Positions 1-10,519 of a DNA stretch of 64,000 nt are shown here, piece after piece; positions within the stretch are counted from its first letter, which is position 1, and the number at the start of each line of letters is the position of its first letter. Under the pieces are notes generated by a model. It did no database searches. It was not told where the DNA came from and saw nothing but the letters and a program-made list of their open reading frames with translations. Where the stretch lies: contig CM065381.1 in NCBI GenBank assembly GCA_033060915.1, positions 36,673,836 to 36,737,835 on the forward strand. The letters are read 5' to 3'. Made by a program: the position numbers and the translations under genes. The stretch is from Euryodendron excelsum. Taxonomy: Eukaryota > Streptophyta > Magnoliopsida > Ericales > Pentaphylacaceae.

Positions 1-1266
1 AGTGAGTAACTTCTTATTCAGTATTTCTATGAGGGCCTTTTGCCCACTGATAGGAGCACGATTGATGTTGCTAGTGGAGGAGCTTTGGTGGATAAAACTC
101 CTGATGCCTCGAGAAATCTGATTGTGAATATAGCGGCCAATTCTCAACAGTTTGGCACTAGACTTGACCATTCACCTAAGCATGTCAATGAAGTAAATAT
201 TTCCTCCATTGAATAACAAATTGCGAGTCTAACTGCCCTTGTTTGTCAAATGGCTGTAGGTAATATGCAAACAGCGAAGGCTTGTGGGATTTGTTCATTA
301 GTAGGGCATCCAACTGATATGTGTCCAACTCTTCAAGAGGAGCCTATTGAGCAAGTGAATGCAGTAGGTGGTTTCCCTGGCCAACCACAAAGAAAGTATG
401 ATCCATATTCGAGCACGTATAACTCGAGATGGAGGGATCACCCCAATCTTAGCTACGGGAATCCACAAGTGAATCAACCCGTGATTTAAAACTACCCAAG
501 TTACCAATAATATAAGAAACCATACCCCCCTAGACAGCAACCGGGCCAAACTTCTAATTATGGTATGTCTTTAGAAGATATTGTTAAGCCTCTTGCCACT
601 AATACTCTGCAATTTTAACAGGAGACAAAACAATTTCAACAAGAGGCGAGGGCCAGTATTCAAAGTCTGGACAATCAGATGAGCTAGATGGCAACCGCAG
701 TTAGTCGGCTAGAGCCCAAAGTTCAGGGAAATTTCCCTCTCAGACGGTATGGGGTAGTAAATCTAAGAGAAAATGCAAGTGCAATCATCTTGAGAAATGG
801 TAAAGAGGTTGAGATTCCAGTAAAGGGAGCTCCTGCATCGTCGAATCAAGAAATGAGAAAAATGTCATAGTAGACGGGAACGTTCCCAATGATGATGACG
901 TACCTAAGCGTAAGTTTCCGCCTCTTTTTGATTATAAACTTGTACCTCCTTTTCCTTAGGCTTTAGCAGAATCTAGAAAAGATGAGTAAAATAGAGATTT
1001 ATATGAGACTTTTCCTATATGCGAGGTAAATATTCCACTTTTAGATGCTATTAAGCAAGTATCTCGTTATGCTAAATTCTTTAAAGAATTGTGTACAATT
1101 AAGAAGAAATAGAAACTTAAAGGATGTGAGAAAATCAGAGTAGGGGAGAATGTTTCTGCAGTTATTCAAAGGAAACTTCTTGCGAAGTGCAAGGATCCAA
1201 GTATGTTTACTATCCCTTGTACGATAGGTAACACTAGATTTGAGAAGGCCATGGTCGATTTAGGAG
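1..1266 (+). pseudogene. gag: Athila-like gag 3' half running into protease, broken
   Basis: This is the C-terminal part of Gag, the capsid and nucleocapsid precursor, followed by the linker into protease. In frame 1 (19-870) it shows the region before the zinc finger, the knuckle CGICSLVGHPTDMCP near 289-333, and a Gag tail with SIQSLDNQMS and LRENASAIILRNGKEV. The frame shifts at about 850-865 and continues in frame 3 through LYETFPICEVNIPLLDAIKQ to the protease start DLG at 1257-1265. In-frame stops lie at 214, 487, 508, 616, 685 and 868. Several replace Gln codons (CAA/CAG to TAA/TAG). The reading ends where element B inserts. The gene cannot make a full Gag. Confidence 0.85.
1262..1266. 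repeat. Target-site duplication AGGAG, left of element B
   Basis: AGGAG precedes TGTAAGCACC and is repeated at 20771-20775 after GGGCGCGACA. Removing B and one copy restores the host protease frame. Confidence 0.95.
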
Positions 1267-1464
1267 TGTAAGCACCCCATTTTTGACCGCTCGGCAGTCT
1301 ACACTCCGTCCAGACTTGTTTTCAAGTCATTATGGACATATTCCAATCGAAACCAATCCTCTAGTCCAAATTCCATCTTTCCATCGCTTCACGGGCCTGT
1401 CAGGCCCAAATAGAGGCAAAATGACCAAAATACCCTTAGGGGCATTGTCCTTTCTTATGCCAAT

Positions 1465-2505
1465 TCCAATCCCTCTCTCGAGACAGTTTATTCCTCGAGA
1501 CGGTCCGAGTAGCAAAACTACTCACAAAACCGTTGGAGTGGCGGAAACACTCACAAAACCGTCAGGGTGGCGGAAACACTCACAAAACCGTTAGAGTAGC
1601 GGAAATACTCACACTGTTAGAGTGGTGGAAACACTCAAAACCCAGGCACGTCTCTTCGGGGACGGTAAGACCCCTTTCCAATCCCTCTCTCGAGACAATT
1701 TATTCCTCGAGACGGTCCGAGTAGCAAAACTACTCACAAAACCGTCGAAGTGGCGGAAACACTCACAAAACCGTTAGGGTGGCGGAAACACTCACAAAAC
1801 CGTTAGAGTAGCGGAAATACTCACACCATTAGAGTGGCGGAAACACTCAAAACCCAGGCACGTCTCTTCGGAGTCGGTAAGACCCCTTTCCAATCCCTCT
1901 CTCGAGACAGTTCATTCCTCGAGACGGTTCCAATCCAGGCACGTCTCTTCGGAGACGGTAAGACCCCTTTCCAATCCCTCTCTCGAGACAGTTTATTCCT
2001 CGAGACGGTCCGAGTAGCAAAACTACTCACAAAACCTTCGGAGTGGCAGAAACACTCACAAAACCGTTAGGGTGGCAGAAACACTCACAAAACCGTTAGA
2101 GTAGCGGAAATACTCACACCGTTAGAGTGGCGGAAACACTCAAAACCCAGGCACGTCTCTTCGGAGTCGGTAAGACCCCTTTCCAATCCCTCTCTCGAGA
2201 TAGTTTATTCCTCGAGACGGTTCCAATCTAGGAACGTCTCTTCGGAGACGGTAAGACCCTTTTTCAATCCCTCTCTCGAGACAGTTTATTCCTCGAGACG
2301 GTCCGAGTAGCAAAACTACTCACACAACCGTTAGAGTAGCGGAAATACTCACAGAACCGTTAGAGTAGCAGAAATACTCAACCATTAGAGTAGCGAAAAT
2401 ACTCACAGAACCGTTAGAGTAGCGGAAATACTCTCAAATCGTCAACCTCGTCCGAGTAGCGGAAATACTCAACCCCGTCCAAGTGGCGGAAAAACTCAAA
2501 ACTTA
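1465..2505 (+). repeat. U3 short tandem repeats of the B 5' LTR
   Basis: Two interleaved repeat types. One is a unit of about 25 bp around CCGTTAGAGTAGCGGAAATA followed by CTCACA. The other is a unit of about 80 bp containing CTCTCTCGAGACAG, TTATTCCTCGAGACGG and the hairpin CGTCTCTTCGGAGACG, perfect at 1942-1957. Copies at 1649 and 1860 carry mismatches in the stem. Being in U3, the array would be transcribed at the 3' end of the element RNA. Confidence 0.85.
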
Positions 2506-2589
2506 GGTCAACACCCGTGGCTGTTAGCCCACTTCGGTGGAAAATAACCAAACTACCCTTAGGGCCTTTTCCGAGACTTTTCGGTCAAG

Positions 2590-3115
2590 ATGACCATTTT
2601 GCTCCTAAGCATCTGAATGCCCCGGGAACCACACCGGCTCTGGGTATCAAACCGGTAATGTCCCGAGAATACTTTTTATAGTATTCTCGACCTTCCTTTA
2701 CCTTTCCAGACCATTCCGAGTCAGTTCCGGCCAACCCGGTAGAAAATGACCGTTTTGCCCCTAGAGGGCCGGTCTCCTTTTCCGACCACACCGGCTCTGG
2801 GAATCAAACCGGTAACCTCCCGAGAATGCTTTTTATAGTATTCTCAATCTTCCTTTACCTTTCCGGACCATTTCGAGTCAGTTCCGGCAAATCCGGTACA
2901 AAATAACCGTTTTGCCCCTGGTGGGCTGGTCTCCTTTTCCGACCACGCTGGCTCTGGGAATCAAACCGGCAACCTCTGGGGACATTCTGAATAATGTTTC
3001 CAAATCCCAAGCTTTCTTCCGGGACAGTCCGAGTCTGTCCCGGTGGTTTCCCGGTCCGATTGACCGTTTTGCCCCCAAAGGCCCGGTCAACCTTTCCGAC
3101 CCACCTTATCTTCAC
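2590..3115 (+). repeat. 157-bp tandem repeat array, B 5' LTR
   Basis: The landmark TGACC[A/G]TTTTGC recurs at 2591, 2748, 2905 and 3061, a spacing of 156-157 bp. The first three units carry CCGGCTCTGGG, ATCAAACCGG and a fluctuating GGTCTCC segment. Two have the inverted repeat GAGAATACT / AGTATTCTC around TTTTAT (2671 and the diverged copy near 2822). The fourth unit is degenerate. Confidence 0.85.
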
Positions 3116-3327
3116 TTTTTAAGTCAAATACCTCTAGGACACTATTTCAAGTGTTCCTGCTCCTTTTCGGCCTTCCGGGTCACTCCCGGCTCCTTCAAAT
3201 CATTCCCGGACTTTCCGGAGTCACTCCTAGTGAAGCCAGGCTAAAGTTTACAAGGTAGTCACTAGTACAGGCGCTCAAATCTAGTCAAAGATACGTTGCT
3301 TGCCGACCTGAAATTTTTTCTAATTGG

Positions 3328-3431
3328 CTGGCGCCACTAGTAGTGGCGCCAAGCCAAAAAATGGCCTGGCGCCACTCCTAGTGGCGCTAGTGTAAATTTT
3401 GCCCTGGCGCCACTACAACAGGCGCCAGGCT
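3328..3431 (+). promoter_or_regulatory. Three GGCGCC inverted repeats just upstream of the TATA box, B 5' LTR
   Basis: Palindrome 1 has arms GGCGCCACTA / TAGTGGCGCC (3330-3350) around one base. Palindrome 2 is around 3368-3388. Palindrome 3 has arms CCTGGCGCC / GGCGCCAGG with a 9-base loop (3403-3429). All lie within 115 bp of the TATA box and occur in every LTR of the family. A role in transcription is inferred from position only. Confidence 0.6.
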
Positions 3432-3441
3432 TGTCCAACTT

Positions 3442-3450
3442 CTATAAATA
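3442..3450 (+). promoter_or_regulatory. LTR TATA box, B 5' LTR
   Basis: CTATAAATA directly after the GGCGCC repeats, at the same place in every intact LTR. It would start the R region about 30 bp further on and give a U3 of about 2.2 kb. Confidence 0.75.
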
Positions 3451-3531
3451 CAAAGCCTCGTTCAACGTGAAAAAGGTATTCAAACTTAACCTAAAAATCC
3501 TATATTTCGATATACAGAGCTCGAGCACCTC

Positions 3532-3573
3532 CAAAACCCTAGCCTCCCTAGGTTCTCCCAAACCCTAGCCTCT
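3532..3573 (+). promoter_or_regulatory. Telo-box pair in the LTR leader
   Basis: Two AAACCCTAG motifs (the plant telomere-type telo-box) about 90-125 bp after the TATA box. Copy number differs among LTRs. Confidence 0.55.
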
Positions 3574-3730
3574 TATACACTCATACATTCCCCCATACAC
3601 TGATATACTAGCATTCAACCACTCTCTGAAGACTTGAAGAGCAGCCATCCAAAGCTTGAAGACGATCCTTGAAGACTGAAGGTGAAGATCAAGACCGAAG
3701 ACCGAAGACCGAAGACTGCACGGCGCGCAA

Positions 3731-3749
3731 AATAAACAAGAAACAAGGT
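3731..3749 (+). promoter_or_regulatory. AATAAA signal and adjacent splice-donor-like site, B 5' LTR
   Basis: AATAAA lies at 3731-3736 after the GGCGCGC motif, a plausible poly(A) signal at the end of R. It is followed at 3747/3748 by ACAAG|GTAGGC, a plausible splice donor. Other LTRs of B keep both motifs. C has AAATAAAG and ACGGTAGG. Neither use is proven. Confidence 0.4.
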
Positions 3750-4289
3750 AGGCTTTCTCTTTAATTTTCTGCACTTCCCCCCTCTCTCTTCCCTCTCCAA
3801 CCCACTTGGGTTTTCTCTATTTTAATCCCCCATCTCTTTCCCCCCCTTTCTTTGCATGCTTGAAACAAGGAGATTTCCGATCCATGTGTAGGATTGGACT
3901 ATGGGAGAGTCACCGTCTCGGGGGCTTTCTTCTAGTCTAACCAAAAACCACGTGGGTCCGGCCCGCTTAATTATGTGGTGAAGCCTTAACCTTGTATGTT
4001 CACGACCCCAAGTTGCATTGTGCATATCATAGTCTTGCATCTTCCAAAACTCGTTTTCAAAGTTGTTTTTCAAAAATCGTTTTCAAACTTACTTTCAAAA
4101 TTGCATCAAAAGCTCTTTTTCAAAAACATGTTTTCAAAATCACAATCCTAGGGTGATTCTAGCCTTTCCATGGCTAAGGTTGGTTTAGGAAAGTGTTATA
4201 TTAAAAGTGGTCTTTTGGTCTATATTTTGAAACCTTGTTTTTAAAACCACTTTCTTAAAAGTGGTTCTAGTCCTCTTATGGCTAGAATC

Positions 4290-6120
4290 GCTTTAGGAAA
4301 GTGAGATGTTTTCAGACTTTCCAAAAAACTCTTTTTTCAGAAATCTCTTCCTAAAAATCTCTTTTTCAACATACTTTCCTAAAACTTTCCTCTTCAAAAT
4401 TGTTTTCAAAAACTCCCTTCCAAAATCTATTTTTCAAAACTCCCTTTTTCAACTCCTTTCCAAAACTCTCTCTCCTAAAAATTCACTTTCTAAAAATGCT
4501 CCCTAAAAATCTTTCCAAAAACTCTCTTTTCGAAATTCTTCCTTCTAGAAATTCCCCCCTAGGATCTACCTTCCAAAATCTACGTTTCCAAAAACACACT
4601 TTCCAAAACTCCTTCTCTTTAAAATCTTTTTTCCAAAAAAATCCCTCTTCAAATTCACTTTCCAAAAACTCCTTCCTAGGATTCCTTTCTAGAAAACTTT
4701 CGTTTCCAAAAATGCACTTTCCAAAAAAAAAAAACTCTTTTCTTAGAGCCCAAGTCAAGCCTTAGAGCCCACAATTAGGAAACCCTAGTTTTCTTTCCAA
4801 AAACATGATTTTCGAACTTTGCCCTAAACCTAGGTTTCCAAAATCTTTTGTTTTCTACATCCAAACTATACATGTTTCCAAAACCTATTTTCTACATCAA
4901 AACTATGGTTTTTTCAAATCTAGGGTTTCTAGAATCTCCCTTTCCAAACCCTTGCCAATTCCTATCTTCCCTTTAGGAAACCAAATCAAATCTCCCCGTT
5001 TAGGAAACTAAATCTTATCCTCCGTTTTTGGAAACAAAATCAAACCTTCTCCTTTTAGAAACCAAATCCAATCCCTTCCTAATCCAAACCTTTCTTAATT
5101 CAATTCCTTCCTAAACCATAAGTTCCCTAAACCTAAACTTTAAATCTTTCCTTAAATTTCAAAATCTAAATTTTTCCTAAACTTCTACTTTCCTAAACTT
5201 TAAGTTCCCAAAACTTGAACATAAAAATCTTTCCTAAAGTTTAAAACTCAACTTTCAAATCTTTCCTAATTCAACCCCTTTTCCAAATCTTAACTTTCTA
5301 AATTCAAGCTTTTAAACCTTTCCTAAATTCAGACCTTTCTTAATTTTCAAGATTTTCTAAAAACTCTAAAATTTTCTAAAATCTTAAACCTTTCTAAACT
5401 CTAAAACTTTCTAAATCCTAAACTTTCCAAATTTCAAATCTTTCTAAAATTCTAATCTTTCCAAATTCAAAACTTTCTTAAGTTAAATCTTTCTAAACCC
5501 AAATCTTTCTAAATTCTAAACTTTCCAAAACTTCAAAATCTTTTCAAATCTAAGACTTTTCTAAACTCAAAATTTTCTTAATTTAAGCATTTCCTAAACT
5601 AAAAACTTTCCTTTTTCAAACCTTTCCCAAAACGAAACTTTCTTATTTTCAAAACTTCATTGTTTTCAAAACTTTCCAAAATCAAAACTTCTCTTTTCAA
5701 ACATTTCTAAATTCGAAACTTTTCTAAGTTGAAACTTTCTTAATCCTAAACCTTTCCTAATTCAAAACTTTCCAAAAATGAAACTTTCATAAACCTAAAA
5801 CTTTCCAAAAATGAAACTTTCCAAAGATAACATTTTCCTAATTCGAAACTTTCCTAATCTAAATCTTTCCTAAATTTCAAGTTTCCAAATCTTCCAAATC
5901 CAACATTCCAATCCAATCCTTCTTAATCTCAAGTCTAGGTTTCCTAAACCTCCTTCTTCCCAAAACCAAGTCTTTCCAAAATCAATCTTTCCAAAACAAG
6001 TCCAATCTTTCCAATTTTAATTTCCAATCTCCTTTTCTAATCTCAAATCAAATCCAATTTTCAATTCAATCTCTTTCTTCCAATCCAATCTCTCTCTTCA
6101 AATCAATCTATTTTCAATCG
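4290..6120 (+). repeat. Long G-poor, pyrimidine-and-A tract of the B 5' LTR
   Basis: About 1.8 kb with very little G on the + strand, built of degenerate units such as CTTTCCTAAAC and TTCCAAAACT. Spurious F/S/K/N-rich open frames here are composition effects, not genes. The same tract occurs in all LTRs of the family and is mirrored as a C-poor tract in the reversed copies. Confidence 0.8.
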
Positions 6121-6969
6121 GATTCTTGTCCGAACTACGACTGACCTAATTCCCCCAAAGGGATACGTAGGCAACCTTCATAGGTGCGGTCACAATACTT
6201 TTTCAAACTTTCAATTCCACCCTCATGGGTGCGGTTTCCAAAATCTTTCCAAATCTCAAGTTCCAATTTACTTTCCAAATTCCAATTTCAAAATTTCTAT
6301 TTTCAAATTTCTACTTTCAATTTTCAAACTTTCCAATTTCAATTACATCTCTTCAAATCTATTTTCAAATCAAATCAATTTCTTTTCAAATCAATTTCTA
6401 TTTTCCAATTCCTTCATCTTGCACTTGCATATCATGCATCATGTTTTTCTAAACGTTGTTTTTTCAAAGTGAATAGGGTTGAACTATAGTTATTTAAAGA
6501 CTCTCATAGGTGAATCTAGGGTAGATTGACATGTAGGTACCGAAAGGGCGGGGTAGGGTGATAGCTTAGTGCGTCTTCCCTACACGTAACCAACCTCCGA
6601 ACCTAGATCACTGTTTTCGAAAGACCAAAAGGAGTTATTTTTCTAAAAAAGGGCTAAATGTTTTCCAAAGGTTGCCAAACAACCCGTTTTCCTAAAAAAC
6701 CCTCTCTTGAGGAGATATTTTCAAAATCGTTTTTCAAAACCTTAAGTATAATCTTCGGATTATTCTTAGTTTTTAGGTGACCTAACTGACCTTAATCAAG
6801 TTAGGTGGCGACTCCAAATCTTTTTCAAAAGCCCTTTATTCAAACTTATTTTTCAATTCAAACTTAGTCGCACTCATTCTTCTAGGAGGGTGAGTTCTAA
6901 CGAGAGAGTACAGTGTTTTTCCCGCTTGGGTGAGTATTCCTCGAGTGCGAAAAATCTGGGCGCGACAGC

Positions 6970-6987
6970 TGGCGACTCCACTGGGGA
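6970..6987 (+). other. Primer binding site of element B
   Basis: TGGCGACTCCACTGGGGA begins two bases after the LTR terminus GCGCGACA. A site starting TGG here is expected to pair with the CCA end of a tRNA primer. Ogre elements are reported to use tRNA-Arg. I could not confirm the tRNA identity by hand. Confidence 0.75.
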
Positions 6988-8512
6988 GACTTAGAGGGTT
7001 AGGCCATGGTCATGTCTCTTTACCCTTTACCTATGTAGAGTCTTCAATTAACTTGGTTCAATCCTATTCACTTCAAATTTTCAAAAACTAAATTTTCAAA
7101 ATTGTTTTCAAAAAAAAAAAAAAAAAACATGCATTTATTCATATTATCTTGTATTATGTTTGTCATCCGCATACTGACACTTGCATCTTTGTTTTGTAGG
7201 TGCACTTTATGTTTAAATTTTATTAACTGCTTTGCATGAATGTGATATACAGGATGAATGGGAGTTGTTGGGCCCTTTCCTCCACTTTTAAAAATCACAC
7301 ACACACTGCATGTGCACTTGCATTCTGCATACTTGCATACCCTGATATGTCCTTTCTAGTTAGAAAGGGGGAACGGTATATTGGTTGTGGGCAAGATGCT
7401 GTGTCAGTTTCTTCGCCTACGGCCTCTTGATGGTTCCCCTGCTCGGATCACCAACCGATCATGGCACCACCTCGGGGAGTGGGCCTAGGTTTGAAGATCC
7501 GGGGACCGAGCCTTTTTAGGATGCATTAGTCAACCCTCAACCTCATACTCATATAGACACCATGCATAGCCGAACCTCTGCCGGATTTAGGACACGAGCA
7601 CCGTTTTCAAAATCACGGAGGAAAGGGCGACTGCTTTTACTTTCATTTATACTTACTGTTATAATGCTTGTATTTATACTGTTATAATGCTTGTCTAACT
7701 GTTCATGTATGTATGTTTACTTCAATTGCACTTTCTTTCCTTATACTTTTTGCATATTCATGTTCATGCATTCAATATTCCAAGTCAAGACAAGAGTTCC
7801 AAGTAATTCAAGTCATTGCATTCTCATGCATATGATCAACCCATTGAGAGTGACACCAACGTCACTCTCCCTTGCATTGAACCTACCCAAACCCTAAGGG
7901 TTCCCGCGTAACCCTAAGGACTCATTGCATACATCTCGATTCATTCCATAAGAGGGGCCCCAATCCCTCTATGCTCACGGAGATAGGGTTGCCAAGAAGA
8001 CAAGGGGCAATCAATCAACAAGGTCTCTTAGTGACCTCCTCAATATCAAATCCAAGAAAGGTGAATCCGAAGACTCAAGAGTAGTTTAGGGTTTCCCTTT
8101 GTAAAAGTAGATAGGTGGAAGTCCAAAGGAAAATGTTCCCCCTCCCCCTATTAATATGTATTTCAATTCTTTTGTATTTCAAACCCAAAATTTAATGTAC
8201 TCCTTTATTTTTATGAATGAATGCATGAATGACTGAAGGTTCCTACCTAACGGAAAGGTATCTACATACAGGGGCAAATCCCCTATCTCCAAAAGTGAGC
8301 CAATACATCATGTTTAGTCTCCCTCTCAAGCAGGGGCAACCCTAGGACATGCATTGCATAAAATTCTCTAAAAACCAAAAACTAACTTGTGACTTGTGTT
8401 TTTGTCTTTTTCTTTTTTTACAGAAGTCACCTTGCACTGAGTCAACATTGCTCCCAAGAAAGTGCAACATCCACCTAGGGACCCTATTATCACTCGGCAC
8501 AAAGCATCACTG
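6988..8512 (+). other. 5' leader of element B, no convincing gene
   Basis: About 1.5 kb between primer binding site and gag. It has a poly(A) run near 7108, acceptor-like sites TTTTGTAG|GTGCAC (7200) and TTTTTTTACAG (8423), and CA-rich stretches near 7299. Short open frames here (7236-7430, 7691-7897) lack recognisable domains and recur only as part of the conserved leader in C. The extra ORF upstream of gag known in full Ogre elements was not recognised. Confidence 0.6.
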
Positions 8513-10519
8513 ATGGCTGCTAACCCTGAAGAATCCTCTCAAGTCTCTCGAGAGGAAGTTAATGAAATGAGGGCTAAGATGGATGAGATGCTCAAACTCA
8601 TTCAAACTCTAGCCATGAAGGATGCTACGGCGGTCCCGTCATCATCAACGACTTCTTCTAAAGACCTTGAACCCGCTAAACCGAGGATCCTGCTTCAGTT
8701 TGACAATGCTGGGAAAACCAAAGAAGACGCCAAAAGGGTCAATACTGAAGAAGAGGAGACCATATTGCTTTCACCGGTTACGAAGAAGGCCCCTCTAGAC
8801 CCTCTCAGTCTGAAAATCCAAGGGTTGGAGGATTCGTTGCGAAGTCTCCATGGCCATGATGTTTACGGATTCACCTCCTATGATGAGCTATGTTTCTTCC
8901 CTAACCACCCGAGGCTTGCTAAGTTTAAAATGCCTGACTTCCAGAAGTACGACGGTACCGGTAACCTTGTTACTCATCTTCGTCTATATGCTGGAGCACT
9001 GAGTGGACATGGCCACGACCCGAAGCTCCTTATGCAATTATTCCAACACAGCCTCACCGGGTCAGCTTTACAATGGTTCGCTCGACTGGACTTAAGGAAG
9101 ATCACAACCTGGATGGAGTTAGTCAATGCATTCAAAGCCCAATACCGTCACAACATCGATCTCACTTCCGATCGCTGGTCCTTGATGACAATGAGCAAGG
9201 GTGAGAAGGAGAATTTTAAAGCATACGCCCTAAGATGGAGGGAGGCCGCTGCACAAGTTAATCCCCCGTTGGAAGAAAAGGAGTATGTACAACTATTTAT
9301 ACATACTTTTCAAGGCATATTCTATGAGAAACTCTGCACAAGCGTGGGAAAAAGCTTATCTGAACTCATCATGCAAGGGGAAATGATAGAAAACGGCCTC
9401 AAGACAGGAAGAATCACAGATCCCTATGCCAAGACCGGAGAAAATACTGCCAACATAGCCAAGAAGGTGGCTACTACAAGGGGCACAATCAGGAAGGAAA
9501 GCGAAGTGTCTGCTATTCTGCCTAGCCAACCACCTCAATACCGACCTCCGCTATAATCACCCCCAGTACTGCCCTTGCCCACCTTGACCATGCCTGCTCC
9601 AACCCCACACTATGGTCCCGCTGGGGCATGACCCAACTTCAATAGACCTGCTCGACGTATCCGCACCTTCGATGCCTTAGCCTGCACCCAAACCGAGGCC
9701 TACCATAGCCTTCTAAAGAATAATATCTTGAAGCCCATCCCTGCTCGCCCGTTGCCAAGCCCTTTGCCCCTGACCTTTAATGCCGCTCTTACATGTGAAT
9801 ATCATTCAGGTGGCCAGGGGCATGACACCGAAAGTTGTTTTGCTCTCAAGCACAAGATCCAAGACCTGATCGACAATAAGACCATTGATTTGCAGCCGAT
9901 AAAACCTGCTCCCACTCCCAATGTGACTGCTAACCCTCTACCAGATCACACCATCAATATGATACTAGTAGAGATGGAGGGCGAGGGAGTGGTTGACGAG
10001 CCCGAAGCCGAAGACTACGAGGACGATTGGGAGACTGAGGAAGAAGATGTCTGGGAGGAGGATCTCCCATTATGCCCAATATATCTCCATAACCTTGATG
10101 AAGTGCCTGATGCTTCCGACTGGCCCATTAAGGAGCCAATGTTCCTGGGAGATGAGACTACTGAAAACATGGTTGCTGATGGATGGGGTGCTAAGTTTTT
10201 GCATCCAAAATATGCCGCGGCCGAACGCCATTTGCTAGAGAGTCATTAGCCCACAAATGAGTACAACTATGAAGAAATGAGCTGGAGGATAGAAAAGCCA
10301 AGAGCACAAGCAGAGCCATTCGAATTGGAAGGGGGTGAGCTGGACACCCTGTTTACAGAAGAACCCGCTACACAGAACAAGAAGGAGGCTGACAACCGCA
10401 TCAACAATGTCAACATCTATGGAGCTCTAAGGGAAACCTTTGCTTGTCTCGCCTTGACAGAAGATCCGGGTCACGAATGGAGCATCAAAGACGTGGGAAT
10501 TGTCCTAAGGCCGTACTAA
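8513..10519 (+). pseudogene. gag: Ogre/Tat-like gag with three in-frame stops
   Basis: Gag forms the cytoplasmic particle that packages element RNA. ATG 8513 is chosen because the frame upstream closes at a TGA (8438) and the ATG opens MAANPEESS. The retrotransposon gag core follows with YDGTGN, HSLTGSALQWF and TWMELVNAFKAQYRHNID. A zinc-knuckle-like CEYHSGGQGHDTESC lies in the second half, then a long acidic stretch (about 9980-10060). The frame is continuous for about 669 codons but has stops TAA (9554), TGA (about 9632) and TAG (10247). TGA and TAG fit CGA and CAG with a C-to-T change. It ends at 10519 without reaching a protease, so pol was lost downstream. The Gag sequence and knuckle form are typical of the Ogre/Tat lineage. 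Confidence 0.85.

Larger units (their letters stand above)
1267..6967 (+). repeat. 5' LTR of element B
   Basis: Direct copy of 15590-20770 and family member of S1, S2 and the LTRs of C and D. Order along the LTR: terminal TGTAAGCACCCCATTTTTG, U3 short repeats, 157-bp array, GGCGCC inverted repeats, TATA box, telo-boxes, G-poor tract, conserved segment with GGGATACGTAGGCAACC, terminus GCGCGACA. It is about 0.5 kb longer than its 3' partner because of extra U3 repeats. Confidence 0.95.

Noticed and set aside
298..549. Minus-strand frame over the host gag
   Set aside because: Shadow of the gag frame, which has clear homology on the + strand.
1283..2070. Open frames over the U3 repeats on both strands (RVAETLKTQARLFGDGKTPF and its mirror)
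   Set aside because: They are translations of palindromic tandem repeats, equally open on both strands. No protein family recognised.
1465..2505. Evenly spaced repeats as a CRISPR array
   Set aside because: Units are nearly contiguous without unique spacers, lie in an LTR and belong to a plant genome.
4306..6489. Open frames rich in F, S, K and N inside LTRs (also 18138-20292, 26293-26603, 43759-43968, 47045-47272)
   Set aside because: They follow from the low-G composition, recur in several frames at once and have no domain. They are not genes.
6970..6987. tRNA gene at the primer binding site
   Set aside because: Only the 18 bases complementary to a tRNA end are present. No cloverleaf can be drawn around it.
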